DNA from: Desmodus rotundus
Lineage: Eukaryota > Chordata > Mammalia > Chiroptera > Phyllostomidae
Direction of reading: 5' to 3'
NCBI RefSeq assembly: GCF_022682495.2
Contig: NC_071388.1
Span: forward strand, 83,639,073 to 83,703,072
Length of the DNA stretch: 64,000 nucleotides
This document shows, piece after piece, positions 1 to 11,350 of the stretch. Under the pieces are notes generated by a model. That model saw nothing but the letters and a program-made list of their open reading frames with translations, made no database searches and had not been told where the DNA came from. Made by a program: the position numbers and the translations under genes. Position 1 is the first letter of the stretch. Each line of letters begins with the position of its first letter.

Positions 1-207
1 CTATTACATTCATCTATAAGAATAATAAAATCTAACTTACAGAATTGTTCCAAGCATTAAATTAGATAAGGGAATATGTAAAACTTTTCCTTTCTTAAAG
101 AAATTGTTCAATTAAACAAAAGAAATAAATTACAGTAATCTTTTTCCAACTTTATTATTTCACCTTTTTACATATTGTGCTAAATGCTAAAAATACTTTG
201 TTGACTG
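1..207. other. AT-rich unassigned DNA at left edge
   Basis: No coding signal and no recognisable repeat. The last bases form the left target-site copy (gttgact at 200-206) of the Ves SINE that follows. Confidence 0.4.
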
Positions 208-418
208 CCCTGGCTGGTGTGGCTCAGTGGGCTGACTGCTGGCCTGTGAACCAAATAGCCTCTGGTTCAATTACCAGTCAGGGCACCTGCCTGGGTTATG
301 TCCCAGGTGCCCAGTGTGGGGCACATGGGAGGCAAACACACATTGATGTTTCCCTCCCTCTTTTTCTCCCCCACTTCCTCTCTTTCTAAAAGTAAATAAA
401 TAAAATATTTAAAATATA
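208..418 (+). mobile_element. Ves-type SINE (tRNA-derived), copy 1
   Basis: The element begins CCCTGGCTGGTG. It has a Pol III A-box match (tggctcagtgg, 220-230) and a B-box match (ggttcaattac, 264-274, diverged from GGTTCRANNCC). A CT-rich block (ttccctccctctttttctccc) and an A-rich tail of aaataaataaaa type follow. A short target-site duplication gttgact flanks it at 200-206 and 426-432. Ves SINEs are non-autonomous and use L1 enzymes for transposition. The open frame across this copy is fortuitous. Confidence 0.85.
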
Positions 419-432
419 ATAATATGTTGACT

Positions 433-3400
433 AATGAGGATATGATCTCTACCCCTACAAAAACTTCAGTCCTTTAAAAATCGGACTTTAAAGACAAAGC
501 CACACCAGCTCCCTCAGATTTTACAGTATGGAACTTCTAACCTCTCTGTTTTCATTTAAACAACTGAGCAATCAAAGAACCTAAAATAATCTCCCAAACC
601 CCCAAATCCATAAAATCCATAGCATCCCACACTTTGAAAGTAGGCACTGCCATTATTGTAAAGGTGAGCTCCTCAGGCAGGTTCTAATTGGATAGTCTTT
701 GGGGGACAGGGGTGAACCTACTGGACTCGTGCCTGGTAGTAGATGACTATGTTGTGTTACCAAGCTACATATGCATTAAATGCTCTAAATATTGGCTAAA
801 TGAAGGTAATGTGACCTGTTTGTAATTGCGCTATAAATATTTCTACTTTGTGACCATAAAACCATGTTAGAACATTAGGTTTATAAGTAAGTAAACACAT
901 TCTATTGCAGGATACAACTACCAAAATTATGATTTGATTTTCTTACCCAGTAATCACCAGAATTCAAGAGGACATGAAGATTGACAAAGAAGTTCAATGA
1001 ATTAATCACTGTTGTCTGCAAGGTCACTGTCCCTCTGTCTCTGCGTGTCTTTCTCTCATTAGGAACTTCGATAACAGCATTTTGCAGTTGCCCAACAAAC
1101 AGAGTAAACTGCAGAGTAAGAGGGCTTCACTGAACAGAGTAAGTTGTTCACTCACACATGTGGAAGCCATGGTGAAACTTCAACAGCAAAGGCTGTGAGC
1201 TGCAAAACACAATGAGTGTAACTTTTAGGAAATAAGAAACTGCTAATTACATACAAAACAAAAACAAGAACAAAAACAAAACCTACATCACACTCTTCTC
1301 CCTACTATACAGTAAAGACTAGTTGCTTTTTTAATTGTATTTTTTCCAGACTAGGTTTATAAGATTTTAACTCCTGGAATGATCCAAAATTGAGTGGGAA
1401 GTCAGCTTCTAGTAGCATTGTATAAACTGGTTTTGATAAGCTGAATTGATCAGGTCCTTTACTACTATATTTAAATAAAACAAAGAAAAATAAAGCAAAA
1501 TAAAAAGAAAAGAAATAGGGAATGCTATATTAGATTAAGCAGCATTTAAATAAATATAAAATATTTACTCCAAAAGAACCTGTTCAGATTACTTATGTCA
1601 AAGTCATAGGTAACTTGAACATTTTGTTAGAAGTGATAAAACTAATTTTTAGTGAACAAACAATATGTTCAAGTTCTTCAAGTATATTCATTAAGTAAAT
1701 ATTGATAGAACACATTCATCAGCTACAAAGGTGAAAAAAGTCATAATCCTCAATAACCTTCACTTTAGTATATTGAAGAAAAAACCATGCACAATGTAAT
1801 GGAAAATACATTAGCAGAAATCTTTGTACATATTTTATATCAGAGTTTTGAAGGATGACTATAAAAAGATTAATTAAAGAAGGTGGCCGGAGTATTTCAT
1901 CCTAGAGAAAGGGAAAAAGCACCGTTGTGAAAAGAGTAAAAATTGTGTTGTGTACTTGAGTAAAAATTAGTAGTTTTATGCCAATAAAGCCATTGTATGT
2001 CATCACCTGATAGTATTAACACTAGTCTTCCAGTAGCAGTCTGATTTTTTCATCCCTACCATCTACTTGAAGAGAAATGTCATTCTCTTCTGTTATAACA
2101 TCTCCTCTCCCAGATCAATGTATGCATCATGAAGTATGGCCACTTCGGCTCCATCTGCTGATCTCCCAGAGAGAGGTTAATGTTTCAACTTAATGATTAC
2201 GGTGAAGATTACACAGAAAATTTCAACCAATTTCACACAGTCCATGGGGGAAGAGGCTTACTTTGATAAATGCAATTTTGTTCTCTCTGTATCTTCTCTC
2301 ACTCATCTATATATTTTCAGCTCCATCTGACATAAAATCAAACAATGCAATGCCTTTAAACTCCTTATGACCTACCAACAAAGACTGAATGCTTAGATTT
2401 GCTAATTTACATCTTATAAACAGGTTATGCATAATATTTTATACTTTCTCAATTGAACTATTAAAAGTTATTAGAATGTTATTAGTGTCAACCTCGGATA
2501 GTGCTCTCATAAAACATGATGAACAGGGAAACATTTCATAGCTCTAGAACACGTAGCTTTGGATGCCAGTTGTTATCCATGCATCTTGGCTTGGAAAGAA
2601 GTTGTGCGGCCCCCTCTATCCAGTACTAAAGTTCTGAATAGTGCAGTGAGAATTTTCCTTCTCTTTGCTTCACTATCTTAAATCTACTTAAAGTGAATAT
2701 TTTCTGTCGGATAAAAGGTTGATACAGCATTGTGTTAAATTTGGAGTTTACAAGTAACTACTACTAGATTATATATGGTAGTTAACTCTATAAGAAACGC
2801 AAGAAGGCAGCACATGATTAATTTTTCATTAGTTATGTGAGTTTAATAAAAGATGAGATCAGAGTAGAGATCATTTTAAACCTGTGAAGTGAAGTGAATG
2901 AGTTGAAGAGAGGTGAAGTGAATTTAGGAGCTTTTGTTAGGCAGATTGCATCGGCTGGGTCCTCTTCGTGTTCCTTCTTGTCTCTCAAGTAGAAGCAATG
3001 TACTAGCAAACTCATAGATCTATGAGCTATATTGAGGAAGAATAAAATATTGGAAGAAAGTCTTGTGTTTTCATTGCTGTACTTTGGTATTTAAAGGTAA
3101 TTTCTAAAGTGAACCAGTTCCATTCTTGGAGACATTTTTCTAATCACTGTGATTTGAGACAAGTTCTGGATAGAATGTTCTTTTCAAAACACAACTTGTC
3201 ATTCTACAAGAGACCCATACTTCTAGATCTTAAAGCTTTCTATTTTCAAAAGCTTCCTATTTTAATGTAAATTCTAGCTAACTGACACTACGGGTTCACT
3301 AAGTTCTTTTTACAATTAGTTGGCAGAATGTTTCAAGTAACTGATGGAAATGAAGCTCAGAATAATTTTTCAGTTAGGGAAGAGTGAGGAGAGATCTTTG

Positions 3401-3690
3401 GGAAAGAAAAGAATTTTGAGGTGGTTTATGTAGTCTGAATATAGAGGACATACAATAGTGAAAGAAAAAAGGCCCAAAAAATTTGGTCAGAAAGATGAAT
3501 TATTAGGGAAAACTTGGTAAATACATTTAAAGTAAGTAGGTAATTTCAGCTCAGTAGAAAACCTTTTTCAATCCAAAATCTCATTTCTTATTGACAAAGC
3601 CAGAAAAAGATTTAGGCACAGCAGATTAGATGGCATTTGGTAATCAATCATTTCCAAAATAAATGACAGTAGTTGGCATAACTAGTCAGT
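433..3690. other. Unassigned intergenic DNA
   Basis: About 3.2 kb, AT-rich and dense in stop codons, without a recognisable exon, RNA gene or repeat family. A-rich stretches occur near 1250-1290 and 1480-1520. The only long open frame here (2833-3015, minus) has no recognisable domain and is probably chance. Confidence 0.4.
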
Positions 3691-3694
3691 TAAT

Positions 3695-3850
3695 CGTCTG
3701 AGTTTTGAAGTCGGACCATCTGTTTTCCAATTTTTGCTCTGTGACTAGCAAGCTAGGTGGCCCTGGTAAAATTACTTAATCTCTTCAACTGTAAATGTAA
3801 ACTTGTGGTTTTCATAGGGAGTCAGAAAGGAGATAAGCCCATAGTAAATA
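3695..3850 (+). repeat. MIR SINE, diverged
   Basis: This segment follows the MIR core and 3' part: ctctgtgactagcaagc, then a 'ggccctggtaaaattactta' block matching the MIR 'gaccttgggcaagtcactta' region, then ctcttcaactgtaaa. MIR is an ancient tRNA-derived mammalian SINE amplified together with L2. The copy is old and mutated. Confidence 0.55.
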
Positions 3851-3869
3851 GAATGACAGCTTGGAAGGA

Positions 3870-4400
3870 AGTAGAAGTGTCAGCATAGGCAAAGGAGCAA
3901 CTTAGTTTTTCTATAGGAATTCAGGAAGGCTTCTCAGAAGAAGTACATTGAGCTAAGATCTAAATCATGTGTAGGAATTTGAGAAGTGAAAGTGATTTCA
4001 GTCAATGAAAACACCATGCAAAGGCAAGAAGGTATGAATAAGCATGGAACTATCAAGGAATTTAATGTGGCTGGCATCTAAGTGGGAGGAAGGATACAAT
4101 ATAAACAAAGAGGCAGTGGGGGGCAATAAATTATTCAGAGCAGGGGAGTAACACTTAGATACTTCTGTTGGAAAGTTCACTCTGGTGACATTCAAAATAA
4201 TGTTATACAATTTCAGCTAAGAATTAATGAGAGCCTGAATTAAGGAAGAAGATAGAAAACAATTAGCAAATATAGAAAATATTTAGGAAGTAGAATCAAC
4301 AATACTCAAAAACCAATCGGGTGGTGGGGAGGGAGAAGAAATGATCCTGGAATGACATTTAAGTTTCAACTTAAGCATCTCGGAGTGTAGTATCACTGAA
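3870..4400 (-). repeat. L2 LINE fragment, antisense
   Basis: Read on the plus strand, the blocks follow antisense L2 in order: aggaaggcttctcagaag, accatgcaaaggcaagaa, ttaatgtggctggc, gcaggggagtaacac, and later atatttaggaagtagaatcaac. L2 is an ancient non-LTR retrotransposon, extinct in placental mammals. No reading frame survives. Confidence 0.55.
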
Positions 4401-4745
4401 GTAAGGCCATAGATTTGATGCAGAACTTAAACAGACAGACCTCAAAGCGCAATGAGGGGACAGGACTGACATGGGCTTCCCTTTCAAAGACCATGAGCAG
4501 GGACTTCATTGGAAATCCGGACTTCCACAAAGACTCTTGTCTGTGGGCGATTGTCTGTGACAGCGTTCTCCAGAGGTTCCCTGATCACAGCCAAGAGGGC
4601 TGAAGCCAGTACATGAGCCTCTGCAGGATCCACAGATGGGACCACGGTCTATATATCTATCACTCAGCAATAGGTGGGTGAGATTCCTCCTAAGTCCATT
4701 GGTGTCTGATGCTGGATCCCACAGCTCCCAGAAAGGAACATTTGT
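4400..4745. other. Unassigned DNA between L2 and L1
   Basis: It contains a 62-codon chance frame (4415-4603, plus) without a recognisable domain. No repeat family is identified. Confidence 0.35.
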
Positions 4746-6016
4746 GAGTAGATGCCGAATATTTATGAGTGAGGAACAAATTATTTGGCCATTTCACTAA
4801 CCCTATTACTGGTTTCTGCCTTTTTAACGTCAGCATTTATAGCACTGCTTTTGCTGCATCCCACATATTTTGGTGTGTTGTATTTTCATTTTCATTCATT
4901 TCTCAGTCTGTACTAATTTCTTCCTTGGTCCATTTGTTGTTTATGTTTTGTTTAATTTCCATAAATTTGTGAATTTTCTAGTTTTCCTTCTGTTTCTAAC
5001 TTTATCTTCTTGTAGTTAGAGAAAATATTTTGTATGATATCTATCTTTTGAAATCTATTGAGACTTAATCTGTCGCCTAACATATGTTCTATCCTGGAAA
5101 TAATCCCTGAAGCACTTAAAGAGAATGTGTGTTTGTTGTTATCGAGTAATGTTTTCCGTGTTTGTTAGATCTAGTTGGTTGTTTGTTTGCTTCTAGTTCC
5201 CTGTTTACTTACTCATCTTCTGTCTGTTTGCTCTACCCATTATTAAGAGTGAGATATTGCAGTCTCCAGCTATTATTGTAGAACTTTCTCTTTCTCCTTT
5301 CAATTCTATCAATTTTTGCTCCATATATTTTGATGACCAGTTTTCAGGTGCATAAATGTTTATAATTCTCATATCTTCTTGCAGTATTGAATTCTTTTGT
5401 TTATACATAATGTCTTTTCTGTCACCTGTAAGTTTTTTTTAACTTAAAGTTAACTTTGTCTGGTATTAGTATAACCTCCCCACCTTTATTTGTATGGATT
5501 TTTATTTCCATCTTTTCACTTCCAACTTATTTGTTTCTTTGGATCTAAATTGAGTCTTTTGTATAAAGCATGTATTTGCATCTTTTTCTAAAATTCATTC
5601 TGCCAATCTCAGTCTCTTAATTGGAGAGTCTAATCCATTTTCATGTAAAGGAATTACTGATAAGGAGGAATTTTTGCTCTCTTTTCTATTTGTTTTTATG
5701 TGCCTTTGACATCATTTTCTCATTTCTTGCATTCTTCTTATGTGTGTAACACTTTTTTTTGCATATGTGAAACATTTAAATTTCTTTCGTATTTTCTCTT
5801 TTGTTAAATTTTTAGCTATTTTTGTGTGATTACCATGGGGATTATATTAAACATTCTAAAGATATAATATTTAAATTTAACTTATACCAGCTTAACTACA
5901 ATAACATAGAGAAGTTTATGCTTCTTTAAAAGCTTCACCTCACCCCTGTCAGTTGTTGATGTCACAAAATCAGATATTTAAATGTTGTGTGTCCAAAAAC
6001 ATAAATTAATATTTTA

Positions 6017-6175
6017 AATGCACTAGTCTCATAAGTGTCATAGAAAACAAAATGTAGAGTTACAAATCAAAGTTACAATAAGTCTTAATTTTAGACTAAT
6101 AATTTTAATGCATTGGTCTCTTAAATCATGTAATAAACAAAAAATGGAGTTATACAGCATGGTTACAATAATATT
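6017..6175. repeat. Imperfect direct repeat inside the antisense L1
   Basis: Two roughly 65-75 bp segments, starting near 6017 and 6107, share the order aatgca-tggtctc / (a)taaacaaaa-atg-agagtta / ggttacaata with several mismatches. They look like an old local tandem duplication within the L1 5' region, or a native repeat of that L1 subfamily. Confidence 0.45.
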
Positions 6176-6492
6176 AGTTTCCATATTGTACATGTAGTTT
6201 CCTTTGCTGAAATTTTATTTCTTCATACTGCTTTGAGTTAGTGTCTAGTGTGCTTTTATTTCAACCTGCAGGCTACCATTTAGTATATTGTGCAAGGGAA
6301 CTCTAATAGTAATGAACTCTATCAGCTATTGTTTATCTGGGAAGGTCTTAATTTCTACCTCACTTTTGAAGGACAGTTTTGCTAAATATGCATTCTTGGT
6401 TGATACCTTTTTTCTTTCTTTTAGCACTTTGAATATATTAGCCCCCCTGCTTTATGGCCTACAAAATTTCTAATAAAAATTGATGGTTATAG

Positions 6493-6680
6493 CACTGGCT
6501 GGTGCAGCTCAGTAGATTGAGTGCTGGCCTGTGAGCCAGAGGGTCACTAGTTCGATTCCCAGTCAAGGCACGTGAGAGGCAATCACACATTGATGTTTTT
6601 CTCCCTCTCTTTCTCCCTCCCTTCCCCTCTGTCTAGAAATAAATAAATAAATAAGATCCTTAACAAATTTTTAAAAATCT
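6493..6680 (+). mobile_element. Ves-type SINE, copy 2, inserted in old L1
   Basis: It starts CACTGGCTGGTGCAGCTCAG. The B box agttcgattcc lies at 6549-6559. A CT-rich block and an (AAAT)n-like tail ending near 6660 follow. The flanks are near-identical: tgatggttatag before and gttggttatag after. The middle is shorter than in copy 1, lacking the 'cctgggttatgtccc' block. Confidence 0.85.
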
Positions 6681-6769
6681 GTTGGTTATAGTACTGAGTA
6701 TCCATTGTCTGTGATGAGTCACTTCTTTCTCATTCAAAATTAGAGCTAATTTAAAAAAGCTCTAAGTTG

Positions 6770-7265
6770 TATATTTATCTTATATACATATTTTAGGTTT
6801 ATTAAAGTATAAAAGATATAAAAATTATAAGATATTTAGAATATACAATATGATATGTTTATGTACATATACATTGTAAAAGAATTTCACCCATTAAATA
6901 GTATATCCATCACCTTACAAATTTAACTAACTTCCTTCCTTCCTTCCTTCCTTTCTTATTTATTTATTTTGATGAGAACATTTACGTTTTACTCCCTTAA
7001 CAAATTTCAGTTACATAATGCAGTGTTATCTACTATGGTCACCATGTTTCACATTATATCCTCAGATCTTATTCATTTTGCATCTGAAAGTTTGTACCAT
7101 TATACGAGCCTCTGTCAATTCCCCCCACTGCCCCCAGGTCCATGGCAAGCCCACTTTTCTACTCTCTTCTTCTATGAGTAGAACTTCTAATTTATTTTAT
7201 TATTTTGAAATTCCACATATGTGATTCCATTCAGTATTTATTATTTTCTGCTTTGTTACACAGAG
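6770..7265 (-). mobile_element. L1M 3'UTR fragment, antisense
   Basis: The blocks follow the antisense L1M 3' region in order: cccattaaatagtatatccatcacc, gatgagaacatttacg, gtgttatctactatggtcacc, ctactctcttcttctatgag, then ttccacatatgtgattcc. A (TTCC)n microsatellite lies inside at 6931-6954. It is a separate fragment from the L1 at 4745-6780, because it is the 3' end of an element in the same orientation. Confidence 0.65.
6931..6954. repeat. (TTCC)n microsatellite
   Basis: Five to six consecutive TTCC units, followed by TTTC and TTAT repeats, inside the L1 3' fragment. Confidence 0.8.
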
Positions 7266-8797
7266 CTAAATAATTTTTGAAAGATCACCCAAATCCCTTC
7301 TAGAATATAAAAGTTTATAAATTATAAATAAGAAAGCTTACTATCAGCATTGCAATAATTGCTAGTGTTTTACCATTAGCTTTAACAAATGCAAATTTAA
7401 ATGATATGTTGAGTAGAATTTGTAGTTTATTATCATTATCCCATCACAATGCATTCTGAATTAGTTTTATTTTGAATCATTCTCAATATTAAAGCCATAG
7501 TAAAATTTTAATTTGTTGACTATTTTATTTGAGATTCGCTTGTTAGTAAATAGCATTAGCAACAGTGTCATGCTTGCAGTTTAATCCACAACTGCCAAGC
7601 TTGAACTTGTCCCCTCGTTTGTATCTTTCACTAATCCAGGAGTTTTCATTACTGATTTATACTTCTCAAGAAGACATCCTTTCTTTTACAAATGTTACTT
7701 TACTTTATATAATGATGCGTTTCTGAAACTTTAGGTATTAGCCAGTCTTTTAAGAGTCAATTTTATTTTAAATACACAAATTCCTATATGTTAAAGTATT
7801 AATCAGGAGGTACCTTTTGTATGTGTTTGAGAATTGAATCATTTTGTAACATTTCTTAATTTACTAGTGTAATGGAGTTGAGGAACTTCTTCATTTTCAA
7901 TTTTTGTTAGGTTATTCTTTTTATTACCTGTGTTGCACTTGTTTCAGACCTAAAATATGCATTACCCTGACTGTTTAATTCTAAGAAACACTACTAAATT
8001 GTCTGTGTTTTATTTCTATCTCCAGCAGTTCATGAGTGAACTTAAGAAGTTTAAATTAAGGCTGCTCTTAAGTACTACCTAACATCTAGCTGAGGTTGTC
8101 AGAACAAGCAGTTTGGGATTTATTACGTGGGTGATGTTAGAAGGGAAAAGAAAAAGAATTCAATGTCTATTGGAGAATAAAAATGTAACTTTAGCATTTG
8201 AAAGAAACTGGAAAGAGAAGGATATGAAGATATTTTTCCATGTACCGATATTGGCTAGCATCAACCTCCACAGCTTAAAAAACATTGTGAGGGTTCAGGA
8301 GTAGGCTATTAAATCGCTCCACTAATACATATCAGAATCATAACATTATAGTCTACTAAAGTCGAAAGAGATTTTTGAAAATATCTAACCCTTCCATATG
8401 TCAGGTTAGAAAATATTGCCCATTAAGATATTTTTCCCTAAGGGTAAGTATATTAGTAGCAGAGTGTGAATAAGAACTTCACTTAGGTTTGTTCAAGTAC
8501 TAAATATCTATGATATACTTCTAGCTATCATTAAGCATCTCACAAAGAGTGTCAAAATGATACCAATGAAGACATTCACATTCACCATCTCCAAAAACTA
8601 AAATCAGTTTCAAGATCAAGCTCACACAAAATGAGAGCTTGACTAGAACTTGCTAATATTGAACTTTTATTTTTCTCTTGGAGTTATTTTCCCTCATATT
8701 TTCCTCTCAAATTTTACATTTACTCAAAAATATTTTGCATAAAATATTCTGAATTTTCCTAGTTTCTTTTTATTTTACTAGGCATGAGTGGTATATT
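7266..8797. other. Unassigned AT-rich DNA
   Basis: No recognisable exon or repeat family. The only sizeable open frame (8113-8304, plus) has no recognisable domain. Confidence 0.35.
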
Positions 8798-8808
8798 AAC
8801 AATGGTGT

Positions 8809-8859
8809 TAAAAAATAAATTAAATAAATAAATAAAAATAAAAAATAAATTAAAAAAAA
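8809..8859 (+). mobile_element. Tail-only retroinsertion (A-rich tail with target-site duplication)
   Basis: About 50 bp of A-rich sequence with TAAA/TAAAA units lie between two copies of aacaatggtgt (8798-8808 and 8860-8870). The duplication and poly(A)-like content fit an L1-driven insertion truncated to little more than its tail. No body sequence remains to name the family. Confidence 0.65.
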
Positions 8860-8956
8860 AACAATGGTGTAATGTGCTACCATCAAATCATTTAATATAA
8901 TTTATCAGAAGAAGAACATATCAATTAGACCTTTCCTAGCAAAATACATTTCATAG

Positions 8957-9101
8957 ATCAGCAGCATCAACATCATCTGGAAGTTTGTTAGAAATGCAGG
9001 TTCTTAGGCTCTGCCCTAGACCTCCTGGGTCCGAATCTGCAATTTAATAAGATTCCTAGGTGATTCCCATGCACTTAATATTGAAAAACTCACTGCTCTA
9101 G
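8957..9101 (+). mobile_element. MER5A-type hAT-Charlie non-autonomous DNA element
   Basis: Blocks in order match MER5A: agcatcaacatcatctggaag, tttgttagaaatgcaggttc, ccctagacctcctgg, caatttaataagattccta, ggtgattcccatgcac, and an end near aactcactgctct resembling the terminal CACTG. This is an ancient eutherian element without coding capacity. Confidence 0.75.
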
Positions 9102-9600
9102 ATCAACAGTTTATGTAGATACCAATGGAAATTTACCATAAATACCCACAACAAGATTCTCCTTTATTGCTAATTTTTGGTAAATAGTAATAATAATAAA
9201 ACTGAACTGGAGACATCAATTTTTTATACCTGCTTCTGTTATTAATTGTAGCGAAACCAAATTCTAGTCTTCTCTAAAGCAGAAATATTTGTGTTAACAA
9301 AATTGAGGGTTTATTTTTTAATGCTCAATTGTTATACAGATTCCTAGAGCACACAGTGATCATTTAAATTACTGAAAGAATGAAAAATGGGCAACTCCAG
9401 GATAAGATTGTAGGTGAAGGTAAGAAGAAATAGTTTGGGAGACAGAAATGTAATGAAAATATTTTTGACAAGTTATCATTTATAAGATAATGAATTCTTA
9501 TGGCATGATCTCATAAGTGGAGAATACTTTAAACCTGAATAATTCCACTCAAGTGGTTTTGTCAACACAAACATAGGACATGGCTGGACAAAGGAATGCC
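9102..9600. other. Unassigned DNA
   Basis: AT-rich sequence with no gene or repeat family recognised. Confidence 0.35.
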
Positions 9601-9644
9601 TATTTCCCTCCCTACCCTACCCTATTGGTGTGAATCAAAGCCAT

Positions 9645-9671
9645 ATGTATGTGTGTGTGTGTGTGTGTATA
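9645..9671. repeat. (TG)n microsatellite
   Basis: A run of TG dinucleotides (tatgtatgtgtgtgtgtgtg and continuing) just upstream of a short L1 3' end. Length variation between individuals would be expected. Confidence 0.85.
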
Positions 9672-9689
9672 TGCTTTTGTAATAAATCA

Positions 9690-9826
9690 AATCAAAGTGG
9701 TAATCAGTTGAAGACACAGACAACGAAGTGGGGATTGACCAAAAGAGTGAGTGGTGGACTGAGGGAGGGGGGAGAAGGGGAAAATGACAACTGCAATAGA
9801 ATAAAGAATAAAAAGAAGAGATGGCC
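9690..9826 (+). mobile_element. Short L1 3' end, sense
   Basis: This segment has a G-rich tract (gactgagggaggggggag), then acaactgcaatagaataaag and an A-rich tail. This is the layout of the L1 3' ends elsewhere in the window (compare 51200-51291). It is 5'-truncated. A clear target-site duplication was not found. Confidence 0.5.
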
Positions 9827-9829
9827 ATA

Positions 9830-10764
9830 GATTTGCTTATTTTTGACTGAATTTGCTCTAGAAAACATCTACTATAGGGAGCTCCTAGGTCACATGTTTA
9901 CTGAAGCAATAGTCTATCGTAGGAACAAAAGTATATTTTAAAATGTTTTTACATTTAAGTAGCTGCATGAGACATCATTTCAATCTAGGTAGTGAGTGTA
10001 AACCAGTGAGAAATACTAAGATCATTGATGAAAGTCATCATGCACTTTCTATCCAACTGTGAATTAGTCCAATGATGTATCATTTCACTCCGCAGAAAAC
10101 AAGGGGAAACAAATATCCACAAGTGCAGTAGCTCGATTCTAACAAAGAAAACAGTTATGAAAAGGAATTTCATTCCTCAGAAGAAACGCATTGCTTATAG
10201 ACTTGTATCAGTACATGCCCAAACTGAGGAATTGCCATCAATGAGTCTCAATTTAAGGGACTGTCTGTTTTAGATTGCTGCTATTTCTGTCTCTAGTCTG
10301 TACTGAACTCTAAATAAAGTGAAGGCTCTAGGCACACAGGTGTTTGGGGAGTGGCTACTGCAACAATTATCATTATTTTCCTCGATACAGCAAATGTGAG
10401 TTAGCCATTTAAGAGCAGATAATCATCGTGATGGCTAGTGGAAACCCAAAGGGTATGAAATAACATCAATTTCCATGCTGCCTTTTCAAACAAGGCTATT
10501 AAAAAGAAAAGGGGAGCTAGCTGTTCTCCTTTAAAAAATGAAAAGGCTAAAATATGCTCGTATGTTCCATTAAGAGTAATCATTTGCCTTAATGTATTGC
10601 TTTATGCCTCACTTATGTTAAAGCACTCAACGAGCATGTGTTGAGATAATGAATAATGAACAAGTGAAGTTAAAGTCTTCATATGTTATTTTATTTAAAT
10701 AGAAATTGTAAATTACTGTTTCATATCTTTGATTAACAAATACAGTAGCCTGCTAATACATGTT
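9830..10764. other. Unassigned DNA
   Basis: No gene or repeat family recognised. Two minus-strand open frames (9985-10173 and 10401-10583) look like chance frames. Confidence 0.35.
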
Positions 10765-10890
10765 TGTGTTTATTTATTCAGCAGGAAGTTGTTGATCTTC
10801 TAGTAAATGCTAGACATTATTGTAGGTTCTGAGGGGGTGAAGATGAATGTCATTTTATTTCATTTAAGAAGCTCAGAGTCCAGACTGAGG
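10765..10890 (-). repeat. Possible L2 3' fragment, antisense
   Basis: The order tttatttattcagcaggaag, ctagtaaatgctagacatt, ttgtaggttctgaggg, aagaagctcagagtcc resembles the antisense L2 3' end ('tatttattgagcacctact ... gagcttacagtct'). It is highly diverged. Confidence 0.4.
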
Positions 10891-10898
10891 GTAATATA

Positions 10899-11350
10899 TG
10901 CTATACCCGCGTCCCTCTGTTATGCAAAATGCACTCATTCCCTCAGTTGCTGGTAGGGTTGATGGCCAATGACTTTTGGCTTGGTCGCTCTCTGAGAATT
11001 TCCCTTAATAGGTCTCTTTCTTTGAAGAGACCTGTTTGATGTAAGATCATAACCCTCCCCCATGACTAATTGTTACGAATGAGTACAAACCTGTCTCCAC
11101 TGCCACAAAGGGGAAAAGAACTGTGAAGGTCCATGGCAGGCAGTCTTGAGCCTCATGGGGATTTGGCTGAAACCCCAGACTGATTTTTACTGCAACTCCT
11201 CCCTTTGTTGCAACTTATTTGCTCTTTGATTCTTCCTTCTTCCAAAACATAATAATCCTTTATTCCCCAACAGGTATCACTTTGTAGGGCTCTTCTGATA
11301 AACTCCCTGCACATACATTTCCATCATAGAGTCGATTTTGTGGAAAGTAA
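10899..11350 (+). repeat. ERV-L-type 5' LTR, degraded
   Basis: It precedes an ERV-L-like leader. Near its 3' end it has LTR-like features: cataataatcctttattcccc and gataaactccctgcacatac (poly-A-signal-like sequence, then an R/U5-like block). The 5' edge at a TG (10899) is a guess. I call it an LTR mainly from the internal sequence that follows. Confidence 0.45.

Larger units (their letters stand above)
4745..6780 (-). mobile_element. Old L1 (L1M-type), antisense, ORF2 endonuclease side through 5' region
   Basis: The plus strand reads the reverse complement of L1 ORF2. It includes the ttttgctgcatcccacatattttgg region, the blocks around the EN-Z junction (ctaacatatgttctatcctgg), and the EN stretch at 5205-5408 whose minus-strand translation has a NIYAPE motif and IAGDCNI, degenerate versions of L1 EN NIYAPN and VGDFN. 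The segment at 6338-6480 (gaaggacagttttgct, agcactttgaatatat) matches more 5' L1 sequence in the same orientation. A Ves SINE interrupts it at 6493-6680. Stops and indels are frequent, so no product is possible. Confidence 0.75.

Noticed and set aside
220..274. A and B boxes as a true tRNA gene
   Set aside because: They are part of a Ves SINE head. No tRNA cloverleaf closes, and the sequence continues into the SINE body and tail.
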